From a virus: 36,775 nucleotides of DNA. Positions 1 through 6,885 of this stretch are shown one piece after another. Both the position numbers and the translations under genes were made by a program. The notes beneath the pieces were generated by a model. The model saw nothing but the letters and a program-made list of their open reading frames with translations, was not told where the DNA came from and made no database searches. The stretch spans positions 1 to 36,775 of IMG/VR virus record IMGVR_UViG_3300027784_000684; one strand, written 5' to 3'. Positions within the stretch are counted from its first letter, which is position 1. The number at the start of each line of letters is the position of its first letter.

Positions 1-98
1 GCACTGGCCTCGGACATAAAACCCAAATCTTCAATCCTCATACCAGTATGTTGTAGCACATCGTCAACAGAACTATAGTATTTCTTTTCCTCCGCCAT
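1..98 (-). CDS. Partial CDS, probable head-tail connector/adaptor
   Basis: Only the first 32 codons are inside the window; the gene runs off the left edge. The ATG at 98 follows the stop of the zinc-finger gene by one base, and GGTGG lies just upstream. The visible protein begins MAEEKKYYSSVDDVLQHTG and then has an acidic, helical-looking stretch (MRIEDLGFMSEAS). An opening with 'ysSvddVl..tG' is common in gp6-like head-tail connector proteins, and the position after the capsid and another small head gene fits. The function is inferred mainly from position, since too little sequence is visible to be sure. Confidence 0.5.
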   Translation of the reverse strand, partial: MAEEKKYYSSVDDVLQHTGMRIEDLGFMSEAS

Positions 99-99
99 A

Positions 100-357
100 C
101 TAACCACCATCCTTGCGATGTTTACGCTTATGATTCTGCAGTCCGCGTTCACTCTTTGCCGTAAAATCACATCCGGGGCAATCACACTTTAAACCATTAG
201 TGTAAATAACAAGTGCGCCACAAGCCTCGAGTTCTGCATAACCGTTCTTCGTCACAGAAACCTTTCTTTCCGCCTTTGGTCGGAAAACAAAACCCGCCCT
301 ATAAACAATTTCGTCAAGCATATTCACAACAACTATATTTTCCTTTGAGCGAGCCAT
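100..357 (-). CDS. Small head-region protein with C-terminal C2H2 zinc finger
   Basis: This 85-residue protein ends in a classical C2H2 zinc finger: CPGC, 12 residues, then H-KRK-H, with the usual Leu three residues before the first His. The N-terminal 50 residues (FRPKAERKVSVTKNG... then EACGALVIYTNG) resemble the short beta-rich YqbF/FluMu N-terminal module that follows capsid genes in many phages; this resemblance is by eye. The ATG at 357 has GGAGGG at good spacing. It lies between the decoration cassette and a likely connector gene, so a role in head completion or DNA contact is plausible. A eukaryotic-style C2H2 finger is uncommon in a bacterial virus. Confidence 0.7.
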   Translation of the reverse strand: MARSKENIVVVNMLDEIVYRAGFVFRPKAERKVSVTKNGYAELEACGALVIYTNGLKCDCPGCDFTAKSERGLQNHKRKHRKDGG

Positions 358-370
358 GACTACCCTCCAT

Positions 371-2080
371 TCATCGTTGTATAACTCTTAAATGTTGACA
401 GCTCTTTACTTCGGCAAAATTTGGCTTCGTTTTATTAACCAGAACAGGTGAGCTCGGCATAAAAAGCAACCCTGCCCGTTCGATTGGCTTGTCCGATTCG
501 TTTATAACAATAGTGTCCCCGGCTACATGCTGTAACTTCAAGCTTGTCCGTGCCGTGCCTCCGCTATAATGGAGTATGATGTCCACCCTGTTTTCTCCGG
601 CATGGTTCGTAAAACTATTCCACTCGCTCCCGAGAATCAAAGCACGGACTTTATTTTTAAAGAATGAACGCAACATCGATGACTGATCACGATATCGTCC
701 ATCGCCCCATTCACTTATCCAGCCATCAAGAAATCGCTTTGCGCCCGCACACCTACGAAACGCCCAAACTCCACCAGCGAGAGCCATCTCCCTTTCTGAA
801 CCAACCAACTTGACTGTTTCTTCATATTCGGGCCCTGACTTGCCCCGTTTGAGATGCTTCACACAATCCCTTGAATTGACATCTTTGGTCAAGACCATCT
901 CCCAGCCTTGTTCCAAAGCCCAAAATATAAACTCAACACTTTCGTTTAGTTCGGTATCAGCATCGAGATAAATTACTTCCTTCCAATTACCGGGTGCGTA
1001 TTCGTAAGCTTTTATTTTGGCTAATCGACCACCGGGATCAACATCTTCCGGCAAGGTTAAGCTGTAGTCGGCTTCGGGCATTTTCTTGTCCGAAATAACA
1101 GCAACCTCGGTCTCCGGCATACGCTCTCGAATACTGCGCAACAATCTTCTGGCACAGCGCCGGGCGTTACTGCCATAAGCTACCACATAAATACCCCGGT
1201 CGGAACGCCGCTTAATATCTTGTCTTGTTGTTTTCGCAACCACGTTCTCGTATTCAACAAAAACTTTAGCGTGAGCTTCGACCCAGCCATCGATAGAATA
1301 AACAGTTGTAGTTTCCCTTAAATCTTCCGGTTTTGCTTTTATTTCAGCTACTCGCTTGATAGCCTGAATCATACTTTCAATATCTCCGACATCATACCTC
1401 TCTATGCCAGCTAACTCTGGAATATCGTCTAAGAGTCCTACACCTCTCGGAATTACTACCTTAACCCCACAAGCCAGTGCCTCCAACGGTGGATAGGGTA
1501 TGCCTTCGATGCTCGAAGTGCAAAGGAAAATATCTATGCTGTGATAAAACTCATGCAGCCGGTCAATCGAAACATGCTGTGTCGGAATCGGCCACCCACT
1601 ACCGATCGCCTTGAACTCAAACCCGGGCAACCTTTTGACCGCTTCGGCGACCAGGTGTTCGCCTTTTCTTCCTCCACGATAGACGAATCCCGCGACTCCG
1701 ATCTTAGGAACACTGTTTTTGATCGGCACGAGCCTTGGCGAGAACTTGTCCCTATCCAACGGTGGCAATATTCGAACGGTCGGGCCGTATTGTGAAAGAT
1801 CATCGTAATACTGTTTTGCTGAGGTTATTCTTATTAAGGCATCTTTAGCCCGGCGTTCCCAAATTTCAACCTTATCCGGCAAACAATCTTCCCGGTGAGT
1901 AAAGTAAGCAATGAAAGGGACATCGGAATTGCGTCCGTCTAAATACGGAAACGAATAATTGATAAAAGCGTCCGGGTCAGGTGACGCTCCGATTGTCCAA
2001 CCGAGTTCTTCGGCCAGGTATCGCGCTTTCCTGCTCAGGATACTCGAGTCTGTTGGGTTCTGCCTAATGATATGGACCAT
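371..2080 (-). CDS. Two-domain glycosyltransferase (GT-B plus GT-A)
   Basis: This 569-residue protein joins two sugar transferases. Residues about 1-270 form a GT-B half whose C-terminal nucleotide-sugar site carries EGIPYPPLEALACG (from about 192), the E-x7-E signature region of GT1/GT4-like enzymes. Residues about 297-530 form a GT-A half starting with YVVAYGSNARRC and containing the metal-binding DxD at D373/D375 in YLDADTEL; the rest resembles nucleotide-diphospho-sugar transferases. The start at 2080 has AAGGAGAAGG. It is the last gene of the overlapping cassette behind the capsid gene, so one polypeptide could add two sugars in sequence to a capsid, neck or host acceptor. The sugars and the acceptor cannot be read from the sequence. 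Confidence 0.85.
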   Translation of the reverse strand: MVHIIRQNPTDSSILSRKARYLAEELGWTIGASPDPDAFINYSFPYLDGRNSDVPFIAYFTHREDCLPDKVEIWERRAKDALIRITSAKQYYDDLSQYGPTVRILPPLDRDKFSPRLVPIKNSVPKIGVAGFVYRGGRKGEHLVAEAVKRLPGFEFKAIGSGWPIPTQHVSIDRLHEFYHSIDIFLCTSSIEGIPYPPLEALACGVKVVIPRGVGLLDDIPELAGIERYDVGDIESMIQAIKRVAEIKAKPEDLRETTTVYSIDGWVEAHAKVFVEYENVVAKTTRQDIKRRSDRGIYVVAYGSNARRCARRLLRSIRERMPETEVAVISDKKMPEADYSLTLPEDVDPGGRLAKIKAYEYAPGNWKEVIYLDADTELNESVEFIFWALEQGWEMVLTKDVNSRDCVKHLKRGKSGPEYEETVKLVGSEREMALAGGVWAFRRCAGAKRFLDGWISEWGDGRYRDQSSMLRSFFKNKVRALILGSEWNSFTNHAGENRVDIILHYSGGTARTSLKLQHVAGDTIVINESDKPIERAGLLFMPSSPVLVNKTKPNFAEVKSCQHLRVIQR

Positions 2081-2091
2081 TCGCCTTCTCC

Positions 2092-2703
2092 TTAGATAAA
2101 AGTCTTTAAATCTTTTACCGCCAATTCTTCGTTCCTTGCCCGGTCATTACGGAACCCTGCCACTCCGGTATTCGTCGGCGTCTTCCAGTCCCTATACTGC
2201 CACTCAAGATATTTGACCACTTCTGCCGGAACCGGATATTTTTGACCTCTGATACGCGCCTGCCCAGGTGATGCAAAGAATATCTCCGGCAACCAGGCCG
2301 TCCCAAACGCTTCCTTCACCGGCTTCTGCTGCCTTAGACCTTTGTTCTCACTCTTGTAATAAAGTAAAATATGTCCGAATAAAGGCTCCTGCTCAAAATG
2401 GATCAACGTATCTTCACCGGTAACCTCGGCTTGAACAACCTTAACTTCAAAACCCAGCTTCTTCAGGCTCTTGACTATTTGCTTCTTAACGGGCAGGGCT
2501 TCTTCAGCCTTTACCGCAATATCAACATCATAGTCATAAACAATAAAATCTCCCTCACGAACTGCGCCCAACGCCGCACCAAGCACCAACTGCCACCAGA
2601 TACCTTGCTTGTTTAAAGCATTTCTTATTTGAGCCAGGTAAATGCCTTTTTGCTCTCTTTCTTCTTCAGTAAATATCCTGGCCTCTGGTCCTCGTTTAAC
2701 CAA
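2092..2703 (-). CDS. LicD-family phospho-alcohol transferase
   Basis: This 203-residue protein matches the LicD/fukutin fold. Residues 39-63 contain the family core LVLGAALGAVREG followed by DFIVYDYDVDIAV, in which D57, D59 and D61 occupy the positions of the metal-binding acidic residues of the usual 'GtLLGAvRhg.fipwDdDiDi'. Near the C-terminus YPVPAEVVKYLEWQYRDW matches the family's 'vPvp.n.e.yL...YgdW'. LicD proteins transfer phosphocholine or similar groups from a CDP-alcohol to glycans. The start is TTG at 2703, one base after the stop of the cytidylyltransferase. The adjacent cytidylyltransferase could supply its CDP-linked donor. Substrate unknown. Confidence 0.8.
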   Translation of the reverse strand: MVKRGPEARIFTEEEREQKGIYLAQIRNALNKQGIWWQLVLGAALGAVREGDFIVYDYDVDIAVKAEEALPVKKQIVKSLKKLGFEVKVVQAEVTGEDTLIHFEQEPLFGHILLYYKSENKGLRQQKPVKEAFGTAWLPEIFFASPGQARIRGQKYPVPAEVVKYLEWQYRDWKTPTNTGVAGFRNDRARNEELAVKDLKTFI

Positions 2704-2704
2704 C

Positions 2705-3112
2705 CTATTTCACCTGCCCAGTCAGTATTGTCGATGAGATGCCCTGCGTATATGGCAAATAAATCACCTTAACCTCATGCTGCATTAATCTACTCTCCCA
2801 CTCAATCCAGCGATCTTCCCCGTAATGGTCATCAGCTACAAAAACTATATCGAACTGTAGTTTTAACCAAGCTTCATATTTATCTCTACTGCCACTTTGT
2901 GCGATGGCGATATCAACATACTCTATTGCCCTAACTATCTGTATTCGCTCCTCAAACGGAATCAACGGCAACTTGCCTTTATCTTTTTGGGTTAGCTCAT
3001 CGGTGGTAACCCCAACTATTAGCCGATCACACAGACCTCGAGCCGCCCGCAACAGGTTTAGATGCCCGATATGAAACAAATCAAAAACGCCTGTCGTATA
3101 ACCAGTAATCAT
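2705..3112 (-). CDS. TagD-like cytidylyltransferase
   Basis: This protein of about 135 residues has the nucleotidyltransferase core TTGVFDLFHIGHLNLL with a literal HIGH at 14-17, and the C-terminal ISSTI region of glycerol-3-phosphate/choline-phosphate cytidylyltransferases. Length matches TagD. The chosen start is the ATG at 3112, which overlaps the previous stop as ATGA and has GGAGAAGG upstream; a longer frame begins at 3148 but would add twelve residues not expected in the family. In TagD the second signature reads R-x-x-GIST; here it is YTQGISST, so the usual Arg is missing and the substrate may differ. It probably makes a CDP-alcohol for the LicD-like protein that follows. Confidence 0.85.
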   Translation of the reverse strand: MITGYTTGVFDLFHIGHLNLLRAARGLCDRLIVGVTTDELTQKDKGKLPLIPFEERIQIVRAIEYVDIAIAQSGSRDKYEAWLKLQFDIVFVADDHYGEDRWIEWESRLMQHEVKVIYLPYTQGISSTILTGQVK

Positions 3113-3579
3113 TTGACCTTCTCCATTATCGCAAAGATACTTTTCCAAATCCCCTCAGCATTCTTGTTGCCGGCTCCGCCCTTATCAACAATCTTCCATT
3201 TACGATCTGTGTAAAAACTAAAACCAACGTCATTCACCTTATAATCGAAATACTTCACAAAGGTTAAGGTGTAAGGCCGGCGATGTGTTGGATCTCCCCA
3301 AACTGCAACCGGGTCTTCAGCGTTAGGGACTTTAATGTAAAGCGTTCCGCCAGGCTCCAGGATCCGCCAGCACTCATCGAGCACCTTCACCAAATCTATG
3401 TCCAAATGCTCAAACACATTTTTAGCTTCAATTTTGCTCGCTGATTCATCATCCCAGGGCCAGGGCAACTCATTTAAGTCATGCACAACATCAATCTCAG
3501 GACGGTGTTTGTGTAAATCATGATTCACCCATCCATTACCCTCATTAATATGATTCCCAGCCCCAAGATTCAGTTTCAA
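3109..3579 (-). CDS. Class I SAM-dependent methyltransferase
   Basis: The protein begins with motif I (KLNLGAGNHINEGNGWVNHD), the SAM-binding glycine loop, and continues with DVVHDLNELPWPWDDES, VFEHL and WRILEPGGTLYIKVPN, all typical of Methyltransf_11-type enzymes that often sit in glycan clusters. I chose the TTG at 3579, which overlaps the upstream stop as TTGA and has GGGAAG upstream; the ATG at 3630 has no clear ribosome binding site and would extend 51 bases into the previous gene. It sits in the overlapping cassette with the cytidylyltransferase and glycosyltransferases, so it may methylate a sugar or a sugar-modified acceptor. Substrate unknown. Confidence 0.8.
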   Translation of the reverse strand: MKLNLGAGNHINEGNGWVNHDLHKHRPEIDVVHDLNELPWPWDDESASKIEAKNVFEHLDIDLVKVLDECWRILEPGGTLYIKVPNAEDPVAVWGDPTHRRPYTLTFVKYFDYKVNDVGFSFYTDRKWKIVDKGGAGNKNAEGIWKSIFAIMEKVK

Positions 3580-4004
3580 GTAATCCACTTCCCAGCAGGT
3601 AATAATTTGTAATACGGCTTCAGATACCAAATTGCTATAAGTAAGGCCAAGTGTTCATTATACTCATTTTTTAAAACGAGCCAGTTTTCATAAGTGCTTC
3701 TTGCCTTCTGGCTATCTTTCAAGAACATCGCCCGGCTATCGGGCAACGGGACTCTCAAATCTCCAAGCGTCTTTAAAGCTTTTTCTCTGTTTTTATCCGT
3801 TACAACGTCCATCGCCAACTCATTATACGGACGAGAAGCCACAATCAAGTCCCAACGATCGAGCCACTTAAACCCTTGCTCGAGGACGTCTTTGCCAATT
3901 AAACAGTCACCCCAGACAAACACTTTGCCTTTCGGCATCTCTGTAACGTGCTCGAATCCATTGGTGCTTTTAATCTTCCTATTTTGCGTGTCAAGTATCT
4001 TCAT
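3576..4004 (-). CDS. Hypothetical protein at head of decoration cassette
   Basis: I do not recognise this 142-residue protein. Visible pieces are KVFVWGDCLIGKDVLEQGF, a middle stretch SRPYNELAMDVVTDKNREKA, and a hydrophobic segment near the C-terminus (HLALLIAIWYLKPYYKLL) that could contact a membrane or a partner. It overlaps the methyltransferase by 4 bases and is translated first in the cassette. The ATG at 4004 has no ribosome binding site. The frame stays open upstream for about 24 codons, where AAAGGAGTGAGG could serve as one, but contains no ATG, GTG or TTG. The true start is therefore uncertain. Confidence 0.6.
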   Translation of the reverse strand: MKILDTQNRKIKSTNGFEHVTEMPKGKVFVWGDCLIGKDVLEQGFKWLDRWDLIVASRPYNELAMDVVTDKNREKALKTLGDLRVPLPDSRAMFLKDSQKARSTYENWLVLKNEYNEHLALLIAIWYLKPYYKLLPAGKWIT

Positions 4005-4014
4005 TTTAAAGATA

Positions 4015-4060
4015 AGGCAGGGCCACGGACTTACACCGCCATAGGTTATCTTCCCTGCCT
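4015..4060 (-). other. Inverted repeat between capsid and decoration genes
   Basis: In the 106-base gap after the capsid gene the arms AGGCAGGG (4060-4053 on the minus strand) and CCCTGCCT (4022-4015) can pair across 30 nt, and an inner CGG/CCG hairpin holds the loop TGTAAGT. It could damp transcription from the very highly expressed capsid gene or form a translation-control element. It is not a clear intrinsic terminator because no run of T follows. The same bases are also open in the frame of the next gene, so the pairing may be incidental. Confidence 0.35.
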
Positions 4061-4110
4061 CACTCCTTTCACCAACTATTTACACTTTAGCTACAAGACC
4101 TCATTAATGC

Positions 4111-5085
4111 TTAACTGCCAGGAGTCTCCTTATCGATGAACGCTACAACGGCAGCATTTTCGTCTTCATAATCAGCGTCTCCCTCTAATGTGAGAACAAA
4201 ATCAGTCTTGCGCTCTTTAGGTATCCGATCACGTTCGATGGTTACCTCATGGAACAGACCCCAGACCATGTTATCCGGGTGCTGTAATTGAGCGACATCG
4301 CCAGCATGGCCAGATTGGCTGCGCTCCTGCATGGGAACGTAAGTAACCGGGATTCCTTTATAGGGAAGATTAGCGCCTTCTGTCCAGGCTCTATCCCCAA
4401 GGTTAGTCCCGCGAGCTTTCAGCAGATTGTAGTAATCATTCTGGGTCTCCCAATCAACATAAAAGCGCCATTCCGCCGGGTTCTGTAGATACTGCTTCGG
4501 ACATGCTTTCAACATTGCCTCGAACATGTTTTCGGGGTAATCCTTATCAGCAGGATCGAAGTCCTTACTACCACCAGAGCCATAAACCTTGTTAGCTGCT
4601 CGCTTAACCCAACCATCGATCAGCTTCAGAACAGCATCGTCGCCTATAGCTTTGTCAGCCAGGATAAACCATTCTTCGAGGTCGCGGCCAGCGGCTTCAC
4701 CAAAGAGGTCAATAAGAGTGTCCTCAAAGTTACCTCTTTCAATGTTTCTCCGCAGTGCCTGGTCTTTAATACCGGTAATTGCCTGCAGTTCCTGAGCAAT
4801 CAGTTTATTGGTATAAAAAGTAGGCTTGACATGATCTGCGGAATCCAGCGCATCGCCTTCAGAAGCAGCTTTAAGAATCCGACCGATAAATCCTACCCGA
4901 TCGATATCTACTTGATGGCTCTGCATAGCGATAAAACGAGCTTCCTCCAGGATAACAGTCCTGTGCTGTATAACTTCGATAAAGCGATCGAACTTTTCAG
5001 CGAGCAAAACCCCTTCGTTAAGATCGCCAATTGAAATGGCCTTGAAAGCCTGATCCAATCTCGCTAACATTTCAGCGTTATTCAT
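4111..5085 (-). CDS. Major capsid protein (HK97-fold type)
   Basis: This 324-residue protein follows the protease-scaffold gene directly and precedes head-completion genes, the standard place of the major capsid protein. It has the usual profile: a helical N-terminus (MLARLDQAFKAISIGDL), a long middle part, then WRFYVDWETQNDYYNLLKAR and LPYKGIPVTYVPM, where the G-I-P-V turn is typical of the P/A-domain region of HK97-fold capsids. The start at 5085 has AAAGGAGGAG at ideal spacing. There is no long N-terminal delta domain, in keeping with a separate scaffold. No decoration domain is visible. Confidence 0.85.
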   Translation of the reverse strand: MNNAEMLARLDQAFKAISIGDLNEGVLLAEKFDRFIEVIQHRTVILEEARFIAMQSHQVDIDRVGFIGRILKAASEGDALDSADHVKPTFYTNKLIAQELQAITGIKDQALRRNIERGNFEDTLIDLFGEAAGRDLEEWFILADKAIGDDAVLKLIDGWVKRAANKVYGSGGSKDFDPADKDYPENMFEAMLKACPKQYLQNPAEWRFYVDWETQNDYYNLLKARGTNLGDRAWTEGANLPYKGIPVTYVPMQERSQSGHAGDVAQLQHPDNMVWGLFHEVTIERDRIPKERKTDFVLTLEGDADYEDENAAVVAFIDKETPGS

Positions 5086-5112
5086 TATTTATCTCCTCCT
5101 TTCTCAAAGTGA

Positions 5113-5586
5113 TTATTTCTCTTTCCTGCGCCGGCCGTGCAGGTCACGACCAAGTTTATCAGCGCGGTCTTTGGGATCCTCTTGCCCATCTTGCCCTTTG
5201 ATAGCTTTGCTCTCTGACCTGATTCCTTTTTTTGCCTCGACTTTATCCAGGCGTTTTATGATTTCAGATTTAAAGGACTCAAATTCATTTTCGTCTTCGG
5301 ACGAGCACTCATCTTCGTCGGACGATTCTTCGCTGGACTTGGATTCGGTATTCCCAGTCTCGGTTCCTGTGGTGTTTTTATCCTTCTTATCTTCAGCTTC
5401 AGCTTCAGTGGTAGTGGTATTTACCGATTCTGTAGATTCCTCTTGCTCGCCACTCTCATCTTTATTTTCAACTTCGTTCTCTGATTCAGGAGCTGCCTTC
5501 AACGCATCTTTTACTATCAACGTTAATTCGTCCTTTGCTTCCTTAACGGCTTCTTGCACAATGGCGCGGACTTCTTCCTCCTTCAT
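5113..5586 (-). CDS. Nested scaffolding protein (internal start)
   Basis: Inside the protease gene, in the same frame, an ATG at 5586 (codon 403 of the long protein) is preceded by AAAGGAGG about ten bases upstream, as good as the best sites in this genome. It would produce a separate protein of 157 residues, MKEEEVRAIVQEAVKEAK onward, made of a helical segment, a long acidic low-complexity stretch, a second helix (FKSEIIKRLDKVEAKK) and a basic C-terminus. This is the arrangement of lambda C/Nu3, in which the scaffold is made in excess from an in-frame start within the protease gene. Inferred from the ribosome binding site and composition. Confidence 0.6.
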   Translation of the reverse strand: MKEEEVRAIVQEAVKEAKDELTLIVKDALKAAPESENEVENKDESGEQEESTESVNTTTTEAEAEDKKDKNTTGTETGNTESKSSEESSDEDECSSEDENEFESFKSEIIKRLDKVEAKKGIRSESKAIKGQDGQEDPKDRADKLGRDLHGRRRKEK

Positions 5587-6792
5587 ATCTTCTTCGCCTC
5601 CTTTCTGGCTTCTTTCGTTTTCAGCATCGCGGACAAGCTCATCGATAACATTTTTAGCTTCCCGCAATTTATTTAAAACTGATTGAGAGTAAGTTCTACC
5701 TTCTTTCTCAACAGTATTGCCTCCGGAAAGAGTATCCATCACTCTTTCAAAAAAGGACTTGTTTTCCTTCACAACAACATCTTCCACGATCTTTTTATTG
5801 CTTTTGAGTGCAAAGAATTTGGCTTTTGGAACGGCCGGACTGTCAACAAAACTTACATAAGCCGCGACCCAATCATCGCCAAGATCGCTCAAGAGTGTTC
5901 GCTTCAACGCTTCGTCGGACTTCTTCGCACTATCTGACTTTAAAGCACTTCGTCTGATTCCCATTATAGAGTAACCTGTTAAATCACCTTTCTCAACGGC
6001 CTCCCATGTTGTTTCATCAGTCTTGCTTCCGAGTATCCACGAACCTTTGGGCAGTAACATTTCCTCGCCATCATAAACGTTTTTCACGGTCATTTCCTGC
6101 GGTAACAAGTAAGACTCAACCGGTACTCCGACATTGTTCAAGCTGTGTTGAAGATCAACATTCCGGTAACTTTCCATCCATTCATGAGCTGCCTTTTCAA
6201 CCCGTTCCTCGGTCAAGGCCGGTTCCCCGAGAACATCAGTTTCTCCCGGAACCAAAACAGCAGCATAAGCTATGCGCTTCGCTGCGTTCTTCATTACTAT
6301 TGGTCCCGTGAGTTCGGGCTTTCGAGCTTTCTCTGCCGGCCACTTTCCTTCGGCCTGATAATGTAACCAGGCACACAGAGCATAAGGGTCACTAATCCCC
6401 GGCCTGCTTTCCAGGGAGGCTATGCACCCGTTGAAATCACCGGCCCAGCTATCCCAATCGCTTATGATTCCTTCCACATCCTTAAGAGAAAGGTCAGGAT
6501 TGCTCGCCAATATTTTCTTTTGCACGTAAAGGGACTCAACTTCTCTGGGTTGTCCGAGTGTAATTTCACCGGAGAGGTCTGAATAATCAATTTCGTAGAG
6601 ATTTTCATTCTCGTAATCTTGAACTATAACTGCATCATCGAAGGTCGCTATAACATTTGGCAGAGGTTCAGCCATAACTTCATCTTCACCAGAGAACTCT
6701 TCGCTCATTGAACTAAAAAAGCTCCAAACTTTCTCTCGGACACGATTCATCCTGCTCTCAAGAGAATTTGCAGCATTCCACTGTTCAGGCAT
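5113..6792 (-). CDS. XkdF-like prohead protease fused to scaffold
   Basis: The ATG at 6792 is preceded by AAAGGAGGTG at ideal spacing; an in-frame ATG at 6825 lies upstream of that site and is not used. The product has 559 residues. Residues about 120-155 carry the phage-head segment DPYALCAWLHYQAEGKWP. Residues about 170-280 match the Peptidase_S78_2/XkdF fold: NVDLQHSLNNVGVPVESY gives the candidate His216 and Ser227, followed by GYSIMGI. From about 400 the sequence becomes an acidic, Ser/Glu/Thr-rich, coiled-coil-like region (EEVRAIVQEAVKEAKDEL, then DEDECSSEDENEFESF) ending in a basic tail, as expected of a scaffold. A strong promoter lies just upstream. Confidence 0.85.
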   Translation of the reverse strand: MPEQWNAANSLESRMNRVREKVWSFFSSMSEEFSGEDEVMAEPLPNVIATFDDAVIVQDYENENLYEIDYSDLSGEITLGQPREVESLYVQKKILASNPDLSLKDVEGIISDWDSWAGDFNGCIASLESRPGISDPYALCAWLHYQAEGKWPAEKARKPELTGPIVMKNAAKRIAYAAVLVPGETDVLGEPALTEERVEKAAHEWMESYRNVDLQHSLNNVGVPVESYLLPQEMTVKNVYDGEEMLLPKGSWILGSKTDETTWEAVEKGDLTGYSIMGIRRSALKSDSAKKSDEALKRTLLSDLGDDWVAAYVSFVDSPAVPKAKFFALKSNKKIVEDVVVKENKSFFERVMDTLSGGNTVEKEGRTYSQSVLNKLREAKNVIDELVRDAENERSQKGGEEDMKEEEVRAIVQEAVKEAKDELTLIVKDALKAAPESENEVENKDESGEQEESTESVNTTTTEAEAEDKKDKNTTGTETGNTESKSSEESSDEDECSSEDENEFESFKSEIIKRLDKVEAKKGIRSESKAIKGQDGQEDPKDRADKLGRDLHGRRRKEK

Positions 6793-6854
6793 ATATGTTT
6801 TCACCTCCTTTATATTGCACACCACTCCTGTTTAATTTTCTTACAATTTCATAA

Positions 6855-6884
6855 ATTATACTACAGGTAAACATTATCTGTCAA
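6855..6884 (-). promoter_or_regulatory. Consensus promoter before protease and capsid genes
   Basis: TTGACA (6884-6879), 18 bases, TATAAT (6860-6855): both hexamers match the sigma-A/sigma-70 consensus exactly. It begins just outside the stop codon of the Mu F-like gene, and transcription would start near 6848, about 56 bases before the protease start. It would add transcripts for protease, scaffold, capsid and the decoration cassette. Confidence 0.75.
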
Positions 6885-6885
6885 C

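Noticed and set aside
4015-4060. Twister-sister ribozyme or group II intron fragment
   Set aside because: The stem with loop GTGTAAGT resembles pieces of both, but the remaining conserved parts are missing and the stretch is only about 50 bases.
5171-5686. Plus-strand Ser-rich frame of 171 codons
   Set aside because: It is the mirror of the acidic GAA/GAG-rich scaffold region, which always yields an open Ser/Phe-rich antisense frame.
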